DNA of 7,894 nucleotides, taken from Clostridia bacterium. Its GTDB lineage: Bacteria; Bacillota; Clostridia; Oscillospirales; CAG-382. The stretch is taken from the NCBI GenBank assembly GCA_900754535.1, contig CAAEDF010000102.1, positions 1 to 7,894 on the forward strand. Direction: 5' to 3'. Numbering within the stretch: position 1 is the first letter of the stretch; each line of letters opens with the position of its first letter. A model generated the notes under the pieces. The model was not told the origin of the DNA. It saw only the letters and a list, made by a program, of their open reading frames with translations, and ran no database searches. Made by a program: the position numbers and the translations under genes. Shown one piece after another: positions 1 through 6,807 of the stretch.

Positions 1-200
1 CCGTTTATCACGCGGGCAGCGCGCTGTCGGACGGCAGGCTTGTCACCTCGGGCGGCAGAGTACTCGGCGTCACCGCCGTGGGCGGCACGCTGGACGAGGC
101 CGTTGAAAACGCATATTCGGCCGCGCGCAGGATAAATTTTGAAGGCGCGTACTACCGCAGGGACATCGGCGCAAGAGCATTGAGTTATAAAGGACGGTAA
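1..200 (+). CDS. purD: Phosphoribosylamine--glycine ligase (GAR synthetase), C-terminal end only
   Basis: Only the last 65 complete codons (3-197) and the TAA stop (198-200) are present; the start lies outside the window. PurD is a cytosolic ATP-grasp enzyme that joins glycine to 5-phosphoribosylamine to make GAR, step 2 of de novo purine synthesis. The visible part is the conserved C-terminal domain. It has a VYHAGSAL segment matching the family's V-F-H-A-G-T-A, then TSGGRVLGVTAVG matching the family's TNGGRVL-VTA-G, an alanine-rich helix with A-x-x-x-A-Y, and the terminal YYRRDIGARAL matching the family's CRKDIGWRA ending. The ATP-grasp catalytic residues lie upstream and cannot be checked. 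The stop codon is 7 bp before the purL start, so the two genes form one operon. The identity rests on recalled alignment with E. coli PurD and is strong despite the short length. Confidence 0.95.
   Translation, partial: VYHAGSALSDGRLVTSGGRVLGVTAVGGTLDEAVENAYSAARRINFEGAYYRRDIGARALSYKGR
189..194 (+). promoter_or_regulatory. Ribosome binding site of purL
   Basis: AAAGGA lies inside the last codons of purD, with 13 nt between it and the ATG at 208. This spacing is longer than the usual 6-9 nt. It is the only purine-rich match near the start and supports the ATG at 208, whose product begins with the family-typical M-V-Y-R-I-F-V. Confidence 0.6.
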
Positions 201-207
201 ACGAACG

Positions 208-3200
208 ATGGTATACAGGATCTTTGTCGAACGCAAACCGGAATACGCCGGCGAAGCGCGCGCGCTGCTCAACGAGGCAAGGGATTTCCTCGCCATCCCG
301 GGCATAGAGGGCGTCCGAATCATAAATCGCTATGATATAGAAGGAATATCCCGGGAGATATTTGAAAAATGTATCCCCACCGTTTTTTCGGAGCCGCAGG
401 TCGACGTGACCTATTTTGAGCTTCCGGCTTCCGACGGCGCGGTGTTCGCCGCCGAGTATCTGCCCGGCCAGTTCGACCAGCGGGCCGATTCGGCCGCACA
501 GTGCGTGCAGTTCGTTTCGGGCGGCGCCCGTCCGCTCGTTCGCTCCGCCAGGGTGTATGTCCTGACCGGCGACATTACCGACGATCAGCTTGCTTCCTTC
601 AAAAAGCATGTCATCAATCCGGTGGACAGCCGCGAGGCCTCGCCGGAAAAGCCCGACACACTCAAGACGGTAACGGCCGCGCCCGGGCGGGTGCCAGTCA
701 TTGACGGGTTCACGAAAATGCCGGACGACGCGGCAGATGCGTTTATCGCCTCGTATTCGCTTGCCATGGATGCGGATGACCTGAGATTCTGCCGGGATTA
801 CTTCATATCCGAACGGCGCGACCCCACGCTTACCGAGCTTCGCATGATCGATACCTATTGGTCCGATCATTGCCGCCACACGACTTTTTCCACGATAATA
901 GACAAAGCGGAGATATCGGACGGCCGTGTCCGCGCCGCTTATGACAGATATGTCGGGGTTCGTAAGGAGCTGGGCAGGGACAAGCCCGTCACGCTTATGG
1001 ACATAGCTACGATAGCTGCCAAATATATCAGGAGCCGCGGCGGGCTGAAAGCTCTTGACCTGTCGGACGAGATAAACGCCTGCACGGTTCGCATAGACGT
1101 GACTGTCGACGGAAAAAAAGAGCCGTGGCTGCTGCTTTTCAAAAACGAGACCCATAATCACCCCACCGAGATCGAGCCGTTCGGCGGCGCGGCCACCTGT
1201 ATAGGCGGCGCGATAAGAGACCCGCTTTCCGGCCGCGCATATGTGTATCAGGCGATGCGGATAACCGGAAGCGGAAGCCCGCTGCAGCCGCTTTCCGAGA
1301 CCATAAAGGGCAAGCTTCCTCAGCGTAAGATCGCCACATCGGCGGCGGACGGCTATTCCTCCTACGGCAACCAGATAGGTCTTGCCACGGGAATAGTCGA
1401 CGAGCTGTATCACGAGGGCTATGTCGCCAAGCATATGGAGCTGGGCGCGGTGGTGGGCGCGGCTCCCGCGGAGAACGTAAAGCGTCTGCCGCCCGTGCCG
1501 GGAGATATCGTGGTGCTTATCGGCGGCAGGACCGGGCGCGACGGCATCGGCGGCGCCACCGGCTCGTCAAAGTCTCACAGCGTTTCTTCCATAGACGAAT
1601 GCGGCGCGGAGGTCCAGAAGGGCAACGCGCCTGAGGAAAGAAAGCTGCAGCGCCTTTTCAGAAACAAAAAGGCCGCCTCCCTTATAAAAAAATGCAATGA
1701 TTTCGGCGCCGGCGGCGTTTCCGTCGCCATCGGAGAGCTGGCGGACGGTCTGGTCATAGATCTGGACGCCGTGCCCAAAAAATATGACGGGCTGGACGGC
1801 ACCTCGCTTGCCATAAGCGAATCGCAGGAGCGCATGGCGGTTGTGCTTGACCCGAAAGACACTGCCGAATTCCTTTCTCTTGCCGCAGGCGAGAACCTTG
1901 AGGCCACCGTGGTGGCCGAGGTCACCGGCGATAATCGGCTGAAAATGCTTTGGCGCGGCGAAACGATATGCGATATAAGCCGGGAATTCCTAAACTCCAA
2001 CGGCGCAACAAAGCATATATCGGTCTCGGTAAAAGAAACCGAAAACAGCGCCGCTTTGTCCGGCGGCGATTTCGCGTCACGTGCCGTCGGACTTATGTCC
2101 GAACTTAATGTCTGTTCAAAGCGCGGTCTTGCGGAGCGGTTTGATTCCACGATAGGCGCCGGGACGGTGCTCATGCCGTTCGGCGGCAGATATCAGCGCA
2201 CGCCCGCACAGGCAATGGCCGCAAAGATACCGGTGCTGTCCGGCGAGACCGACGACTGCTCGGTATTCGCATATGGCTGCAACCCGTCGCTCGCTGCGGA
2301 AAGTCCGTACGCAGGCGCATATACGGCGGTGGTGGATTCGCTTTCAAAGCTTGTTGCCGCCGGCGCAAAATACGAAGACGCATACCTTACCTTCCAGGAG
2401 TTTTTCGAAAAGCCCAGAAAAGACCCGGAACGCTGGGGCCGCCCGTTCTCCGCGCTGCTCGGCGCGTTTGACGCGCAGCTCGATTTCGGCGTCGCGGCAA
2501 TAGGCGGCAAGGATTCGATGAGCGGCTCGTTTGAATCGCTTGACGTTCCGCCCACGTTTGTTTCCTTTGCGGTGGCTATGTCGGACGCCGCGCGCGTCAT
2601 CTCTCCGGAATTCAAGCGCGCCGGCAGCAAGGTCTGCTTTATCGCGCCGCCGTATTCCTCCGGAGGCATACCGGACGCTCAGTCGCAAAAGGAGATTTTC
2701 AAAGCCGTCCGGAAAGCCGTTGAAGACGGCACCGTAATATCCGCATACGCCGTGGGCCGCGGAGGCATATGCGAGGCCGCGGCAAAGATGAGCTTCGGCA
2801 ACGGCATAGGCATAAGCTTTTCCTCCGGCGTCTCCTGCGATGCGCTTTTCGCCCCGCACTGCGGCGCGTTCCTGCTTGAGTGTACGGAGGACTCCGTCCC
2901 CGGAGCGGAAGTAATCGGCGTCACCGCCGACGACGGAAAAATATCCGCCGCAGGCGAGTCCGTGCCGCTTGAAACGCTTTACGGCGCATATTCAAAAACC
3001 CTTGAAAGCGTTTATCCCACCGATACCGGCATCAGTCATCCGCAGCCGCGGACCTATTCTCACAAGGGCGCTTTCACTTCAAAGCCGGCGATAACCGGCG
3101 GCCCGGTAAAGGTGCTTATTCCGGTGTTCCCCGGCACGAACTGCGAGTATGATACCGCACGCGCGTTTGAAAAGGCCGGCGCGCTGCCCGAGATATTCGT

Positions 3201-3903
3201 GATAAACAACCTCAGCGCCGAGAGTCTTGCGCAAAGCGTGAGGGCGTTTGCACATAAAATAGACGAAAGCAATATCGTCATGCTCCCCGGCGGCTTTTCC
3301 GGCGGCGACGAGCCGGACGGCTCCGGAAAGTTCATAACGTCATTCTTCCGCAACGGCTACGTGGCCGACGCCGTGTCCGCGCTGCTTGAAAAGCGGGACG
3401 GGCTCATGTGCGGGATATGCAACGGGTTCCAGGCACTCATAAAGCTCGGACTGGTGCCGTTCGGCAGGATCGTCGAGCCTTCCGCCGATAATCCCACGCT
3501 TACCTTCAACGAGATAGGCCGTCACCAGTCCCGGCTTGTAAGAACGCGCATCTCCTCTTCCGCTTCGCCCTGGCTGTCGCTTTACGAGGTCGGCGAGATT
3601 GTCACGGTGCCGATATCGCACGGAGAAGGGCGCTTCGTATGCGGCGAGGAGCTGCTCGGCCGCCTTGCCGAAAACGGACAGATAGCTACCCAGTATGTGG
3701 ATGCGGACGGCAGGGTGACCATGGATATAGATTTCAACCCCAACGGCTCGGTAGACGCGATAGAGGGCATCAACTCGCCGGACGGCAGGGTGTTCGGAAA
3801 GATGGGACATTCGGAGCGTACGGGAACCAATCTGTACCGTAATTACCCTTATACGTCGGACTATCGCATGTTCCTGGGCGCGGTAAAATATTTTTCGCTG
3901 TAA
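208..3903 (+). CDS. purL: Phosphoribosylformylglycinamidine synthase, single-chain (clade II) FGAR amidotransferase
   Basis: This cytosolic enzyme converts FGAR, glutamine and ATP to FGAM, step 4 of purine synthesis. The 1231-residue chain has all the parts that Bacillus splits into PurS, PurL and PurQ. Residues 1 to about 150 are a PurS-like domain with the clade II hallmark YLPGQFDQRADSA (84-96). A linker follows with YWSDHCRHTTF (217-227). The first AIRS-like half carries NETHNHP (313-319), GNQ (387-389), a glycine-rich GGRTGRDGIGGA (439-450) and NDFGAGG (497-503). The second half carries GGKDSMS (766-772). From about 967 there is a class I glutaminase with FPGTNCE (974-980), PGGF (1027-1030), the nucleophile Cys1071 in GICNGFQ, and His1201/Glu1203 in GHSER. 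All expected catalytic residues are present, and the length fits the roughly 1230-residue clade II family. It follows purD by 7 bp. No frameshift or truncation was seen. Confidence 0.97.
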   Translation: MVYRIFVERKPEYAGEARALLNEARDFLAIPGIEGVRIINRYDIEGISREIFEKCIPTVFSEPQVDVTYFELPASDGAVFAAEYLPGQFDQRADSAAQCVQFVSGGARPLVRSARVYVLTGDITDDQLASFKKHVINPVDSREASPEKPDTLKTVTAAPGRVPVIDGFTKMPDDAADAFIASYSLAMDADDLRFCRDYFISERRDPTLTELRMIDTYWSDHCRHTTFSTIIDKAEISDGRVRAAYDRYVGVRKELGRDKPVTLMDIATIAAKYIRSRGGLKALDLSDEINACTVRIDVTVDGKKEPWLLLFKNETHNHPTEIEPFGGAATCIGGAIRDPLSGRAYVYQAMRITGSGSPLQPLSETIKGKLPQRKIATSAADGYSSYGNQIGLATGIVDELYHEGYVAKHMELGAVVGAAPAENVKRLPPVPGDIVVLIGGRTGRDGIGGATGSSKSHSVSSIDECGAEVQKGNAPEERKLQRLFRNKKAASLIKKCNDFGAGGVSVAIGELADGLVIDLDAVPKKYDGLDGTSLAISESQERMAVVLDPKDTAEFLSLAAGENLEATVVAEVTGDNRLKMLWRGETICDISREFLNSNGATKHISVSVKETENSAALSGGDFASRAVGLMSELNVCSKRGLAERFDSTIGAGTVLMPFGGRYQRTPAQAMAAKIPVLSGETDDCSVFAYGCNPSLAAESPYAGAYTAVVDSLSKLVAAGAKYEDAYLTFQEFFEKPRKDPERWGRPFSALLGAFDAQLDFGVAAIGGKDSMSGSFESLDVPPTFVSFAVAMSDAARVISPEFKRAGSKVCFIAPPYSSGGIPDAQSQKEIFKAVRKAVEDGTVISAYAVGRGGICEAAAKMSFGNGIGISFSSGVSCDALFAPHCGAFLLECTEDSVPGAEVIGVTADDGKISAAGESVPLETLYGAYSKTLESVYPTDTGISHPQPRTYSHKGAFTSKPAITGGPVKVLIPVFPGTNCEYDTARAFEKAGALPEIFVINNLSAESLAQSVRAFAHKIDESNIVMLPGGFSGGDEPDGSGKFITSFFRNGYVADAVSALLEKRDGLMCGICNGFQALIKLGLVPFGRIVEPSADNPTLTFNEIGRHQSRLVRTRISSSASPWLSLYEVGEIVTVPISHGEGRFVCGEELLGRLAENGQIATQYVDADGRVTMDIDFNPNGSVDAIEGINSPDGRVFGKMGHSERTGTNLYRNYPYTSDYRMFLGAVKYFSL

Positions 3904-3950
3904 AAGCTATTATCCCTAACGCGCCGGATCGGCTGCGTGCGAGGATTTTA

Positions 3951-3976
3951 TGCGTGCGGCGGACCCGCGGTATGCA
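3951..3976 (+). other. Imperfect hairpin in the purL-purA gap
   Basis: In the 103-bp gap (3904-4006), TGCGT (3951-3955) can pair with ATGCA (3972-3976), including one G-U pair. Inside it GCGG (3956-3959) pairs with CCGC (3965-3968) around a CGGAC loop, leaving a 3-nt bulge (3969-3971). No T-run follows directly, so it does not look like an intrinsic terminator. It ends 17 nt before the purA ribosome binding site. It might be a leader or processing structure, or chance pairing in GC-rich DNA. The rest of the gap shows no convincing promoter. Confidence 0.3.
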
Positions 3977-3993
3977 ACCGTATAAGTTTATTT

Positions 3994-4000
3994 AAGGAGA
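3994..4000 (+). promoter_or_regulatory. Strong ribosome binding site of purA
   Basis: AAGGAGA is a near-consensus shine-dalgarno sequence. There are 7 nt between its AAGGAG core and the ATG at 4007. It is clearly better in sequence and spacing than the sites in front of purL, purB and pyrG, and it fixes the purA start. Confidence 0.85.
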
Positions 4001-4006
4001 ATCGAA

Positions 4007-5284
4007 ATGTTAACAGCAATTGTCGGTATAAACTGGGGCGACGAAGGCAAGGGAAGAATGGTGGACCTGCTTTCCGAAAGCTATGATATGGTAGTCAGGT
4101 ATCAGGGCGGCAACAATGCCGGCCATACCGTCGTAAACGAGCGCGGAAAGTTTATTCTCAATCTGCTGCCGTCCGGCATACTCAGGCCGGATGTCGTCAA
4201 TGTCATGGGCAACGGCATGGTCATAGATATACGTCATCTTGCCGGAGAAATCGGGCGCCTGCGTGATGCCGGCGTGAAGATAACGCCGGAGAATCTTAAA
4301 ATAAGCGACCGCGCAATCATCTGCATGCCCTATGACGTGCAGCAGGACTGCCTTGAGGAGGACAGACTGCGCGACCGCAAGTTCGGCTCGACCCGCCGCG
4401 GCATATCGCCGGTGTATGCGGATAAATATTTCAAAAAAGGCATCCAGATGGGTCGTCTGCTGGAGCTTGGGCTGTTTGAGGAACAGCTTGCCGGCATAGT
4501 GGAGTGGAAAAACCTGTTTATAGAAAAGGGCTACGGAGCGCCGCGCATAGAGCTTTCGGAAATGCTTGATTACCTGCACGAGTACGGCGATCCGCTTAAG
4601 GAATATATATGCGACACCGGACTGCTGCTCAACAATGCGGCGGCGGAGGGCAAGCGCATAATGTTTGAAGCTCAGCTCGGTGCGCTCAGGGATATAGACT
4701 TCGGCATCTATCCTTTCACCTCCTCCTCCAACACCATAGCCGCATACGCGCCGATAGGCTCGGGAGTGCCCAACCTCAAGCTGGACTGCACGGTGGGCAT
4801 CATGAAGGCGTATTCCTCCTGCGTCGGCGAGGGCCCGTTTACCTGCGAGATGTTCGGCGACGAGGCGGAGCAGCTCCGCGCGGCCGGCGGAGAGTACGGC
4901 GCGGCAACCGGAAGGCCGAGAAGAGTCGGCGGCTTTGATGTAGTGGCCTCGCGCTACGGCGTGCGGGTACAGGGCGCCGACGAGATAGCACTCACCAAGC
5001 TGGATGTGCTGTCGTATCTCGACCGCATACCCGTCTGTACCGCCTATGAAATAGACGGGCAACGTACGGAAGAGTTCCCCAACGGCGATAAGCTGACGCG
5101 CGCAAAGCCCGTCATCGAGTATATGAAGGGCTGGAAGTGCGACATATCCTCCTGCAGGACAATGGATTCGCTGCCTGACGCGGCCCGTGAATATATCGAT
5201 TATATAGAAAAAAGCGTGGGCGCGCCGATAAAATACGTCTCGGTCGGTCCGGAGCGCGACGAAATAATAATAAGACAGAGCTGA
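4007..5284 (+). CDS. purA: Adenylosuccinate synthetase (IMP--aspartate ligase)
   Basis: PurA uses GTP to join IMP and aspartate into adenylosuccinate, the first step of the AMP branch, in the cytosol. The 425-residue length is normal. Visible motifs are the phosphate-binding NWGDEGKGR with catalytic Asp12 (9-17), GGNNAGHT with His40 (34-41), PSGIL and GNG, then GSTRRGISP with Thr129 (127-135), and Asp231 in RDIDFG. Further on are the aspartate loop GAATGRPRR with Arg303 and Arg305 (298-306), the guanine-binding TKLD (330-333), and a C-terminal GPERDE. Compared with recalled E. coli PurA, residue 143 is Lys instead of Arg, residue 224 is Leu with a Gln at 223 (FEAQLGALRD in place of FEGAQGTLLD), 239 is Ser instead of Thr and 304 is Pro. 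I believe these recur in clostridial PurA proteins, so the function is probably unchanged. The start is set by the strong upstream AAGGAGA. purB, the next enzyme of the branch, follows after 64 bp. Confidence 0.96.
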   Translation: MLTAIVGINWGDEGKGRMVDLLSESYDMVVRYQGGNNAGHTVVNERGKFILNLLPSGILRPDVVNVMGNGMVIDIRHLAGEIGRLRDAGVKITPENLKISDRAIICMPYDVQQDCLEEDRLRDRKFGSTRRGISPVYADKYFKKGIQMGRLLELGLFEEQLAGIVEWKNLFIEKGYGAPRIELSEMLDYLHEYGDPLKEYICDTGLLLNNAAAEGKRIMFEAQLGALRDIDFGIYPFTSSSNTIAAYAPIGSGVPNLKLDCTVGIMKAYSSCVGEGPFTCEMFGDEAEQLRAAGGEYGAATGRPRRVGGFDVVASRYGVRVQGADEIALTKLDVLSYLDRIPVCTAYEIDGQRTEEFPNGDKLTRAKPVIEYMKGWKCDISSCRTMDSLPDAAREYIDYIEKSVGAPIKYVSVGPERDEIIIRQS

Positions 5285-5294
5285 TATCACATGT

Positions 5295-5310
5295 CCGGAC
5301 GACGGTCCGG
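5295..5310 (+). other. Short perfect hairpin between purA and purB
   Basis: CCGGAC (5295-5300) and GTCCGG (5305-5310) are exact reverse complements around a GACG tetraloop, starting 10 bp after the purA stop. No T-run follows (the next bases are CCAAAGCACA), so it is not a standard intrinsic terminator. It could mark an mRNA processing or 3'-end stability site, or weak attenuation before purB. The structure is seen in the sequence; the role is a guess. Confidence 0.4.
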
Positions 5311-5330
5311 CCAAAGCACATCATATACTG

Positions 5331-5336
5331 AAAGGG
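5331..5336 (+). promoter_or_regulatory. Weak ribosome binding site of purB
   Basis: AAAGGG lies 12 nt before the ATG at 5349. It is a mediocre match at long spacing. No ATG, GTG or TTG in the same frame lies nearer to it, so the ATG at 5349 remains the best start. Confidence 0.5.
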
Positions 5337-5348
5337 ATTGACATTTCC

Positions 5349-6779
5349 ATGTCTTACACATCTTACGAAAGCGTGCTCGGCGGAAGATATGCTTCAAAGG
5401 AAATGCAGGCCGTTTTCTCCGCACAGAACAGGTATTCCACATGGCGCAAAATCTGGGTCGCGCTTGCCGAAAGCGAAAACGAGCTGGGGCTGCCGGTTAC
5501 CGCTGCGCAAATAGAGCAGCTTAAACAGAATACGGACGACATAGATTTCGCGCGCGTTGCAGAGATAGAAAAGCAGACCAGACACGACGTCATGGCGCAT
5601 ATACGTGCGTACGGCGAAAAATGCCCCGATGCTGCGGGGATAATCCATCTCGGAGCAACAAGCTGCTTTGTCACCGACAACGCGGATATCATCCTTATCC
5701 GCCAGGCGTTTGCACTTATAAGGGACAAGCTTGTGACCGTTATACGCAACCTTGCAGCCTTTGCCGACAGCTATAAGGGGCTGCCCTGCCTTGCGTACAC
5801 CCACCTGCAGTCCGCACAGCCGACGACGGTGGGAAAGCGCGCGGCGCTGTGGCTTCAGGATTTCACCATCGATTACGGCGATCTGCGCTATGTGGCGGAC
5901 AGGCTGCGGCTCCTCGGGAACAAGGGCGCTACCGGCACGCAGGCGTCGTTCCTGCGGCTTTTTGAGGGGGACGCCGAAAAGGTGCTTGAGCTTGAACGCC
6001 GTATCGCCCGCAAGCTGGGCTTTGACGGGGTGTTCCCGGTTTCGGGCCAGACATATACCCGCAAGGAGGATATGCGCGTCCAGAACGTCCTTTCGGGCAT
6101 CGCACAAAGCGCGTACAAGTTTGCGGACGACATGCGTCTGCTTCAGAGCTTCGGCGAGCTTGAGGAGCCGTTCGGCAAGAACCAGGTCGGCTCGTCGGCA
6201 ATGGCGTATAAGCGCAACCCGATGCGCTGCGAACGTATCTGCTCGCTTGCCAGACTCGTTACGGCCAACTCGCTCAACGCGCCGATGACCGCCTCCACAC
6301 AGTGGCTCGAGCGCACGCTTGACGACTCGGCAAACCGCCGGCTTTCCATATCCGAGGGATTCCTTGCCGTCGATGCGATCCTCAACGTGCTTATAGACGT
6401 TACGTCGGGAATAACGGTCTATCCCAAGATATCCGAGAAGCGCCTCAGATCGCAGCTTCCGTATATCGCAACCGAAAATATCCTCATGGAGGCCGTTAAA
6501 AAAGGCGGCGACAGGCAGAAACTTCACGAGAAGATACGTCAGTATTCTGTGCAGGCCGAGACCCATTACAAGCAGACCGGTGAAGAGACGGATCTCATCG
6601 GTATGATAGCAGCAGATCCGGATTTTCTCCTTACACGCGGGGAGATAGAAACACTGCTCGATCCCGTTGCGTTCGTCGGGCTTGCTCCGCTTCAGACCGA
6701 AAGGTTCCTTGCGGATCATGTCAAGCCGATACTTGACGAAAATACAGGGGTCAGTGTCGGTGCAGTACTGGAAGTTTAA
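5349..6779 (+). CDS. purB: Adenylosuccinate lyase, animal-like subfamily
   Basis: PurB releases fumarate in two reactions: SAICAR to AICAR in IMP synthesis, and adenylosuccinate to AMP after PurA. It belongs to the fumarase/aspartase superfamily and normally works as a cytosolic homotetramer with active sites shared between subunits. The 476-residue chain resembles human ADSL (484 residues) from end to end. Shared stretches include RHDVMAH (His79), [18 protein letters not shown] (general acid His152), GTQASFL, GQTYTRK, the signature loop [13 protein letters not shown] (general base Ser282, Lys288), [13 protein letters not shown] and ATENI. These residues match human His86, His159, Ser289 and Lys295 at a constant offset of 7, by recalled alignment. 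Two small departures are Ser155 where THxQPAQ normally has Pro, and Ala286 where SSAMPYK has Pro. The catalytic set is complete. pyrG follows after 28 bp. Confidence 0.96.
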   Translation: MSYTSYESVLGGRYASKEMQAVFSAQNRYSTWRKIWVALAESENELGLPVTAAQIEQLKQNTDDIDFARVAEIEKQTRHDVMAHIRAYGEKCPDAAGIIHLGATSCFVTDNADIILIRQAFALIRDKLVTVIRNLAAFADSYKGLPCLAYTHLQSAQPTTVGKRAALWLQDFTIDYGDLRYVADRLRLLGNKGATGTQASFLRLFEGDAEKVLELERRIARKLGFDGVFPVSGQTYTRKEDMRVQNVLSGIAQSAYKFADDMRLLQSFGELEEPFGKNQVGSSAMAYKRNPMRCERICSLARLVTANSLNAPMTASTQWLERTLDDSANRRLSISEGFLAVDAILNVLIDVTSGITVYPKISEKRLRSQLPYIATENILMEAVKKGGDRQKLHEKIRQYSVQAETHYKQTGEETDLIGMIAADPDFLLTRGEIETLLDPVAFVGLAPLQTERFLADHVKPILDENTGVSVGAVLEV

Positions 6780-6786
6780 AACAGAT

Positions 6787-6794
6787 AAAAGGGG
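6787..6794 (+). promoter_or_regulatory. Ribosome binding site of pyrG
   Basis: AAAAGGGG lies in the 28-bp purB-pyrG gap, 13 nt before the ATG at 6808. It is a modest match at long spacing. The ATG is supported because the product starts directly with the family-typical [10 protein letters not shown], and no ATG, GTG or TTG in this frame lies between the site and the ATG. Confidence 0.5.
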
Positions 6795-6807
6795 CGTTGT
6801 TGGCTGT

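Noticed and set aside
70..1434. Open frame of 454 codons on the - strand across the 5' part of purL
   Set aside because: It lies opposite a certain purL gene, its product is rich in Arg and Gly with no recognisable motif, and long antisense frames are expected in GC-rich coding DNA.
3981..3986. TATAAG, a -10-like hexamer before purA
   Set aside because: There is no -35 match at the right spacing, and the start point would fall at the shine-dalgarno sequence.
3904..4006. Purine repressor box or riboswitch
   Set aside because: No CCGAACA-type PurR box and no recognisable purine or PRPP/ppGpp aptamer core was seen, and 103 bp is short for one.
4007..5284. PurZ-like (2-aminoadenylosuccinate synthetase) instead of PurA
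   Set aside because: The divergent pocket raised the idea, but the catalytic Asp12 lost in phage PurZ is present, the length is that of normal PurA, and purB lies next door.
4010..5314. Open frame of 434 codons on the - strand covering purA
   Set aside because: It is fully opposite purA, with no recognisable domain. It is a by-product of sense codon use that avoids TTA, CTA and TCA in that register.
5324..5329. TATACT, a -10-like hexamer before purB
   Set aside because: No -35-like sequence lies 16-18 bp upstream, and transcription would start inside the ribosome binding site.
5338..5343. TTGACA, an exact -35 hexamer before purB
   Set aside because: It overlaps the region just before the ATG, and no -10-like sequence lies about 17 bp downstream.
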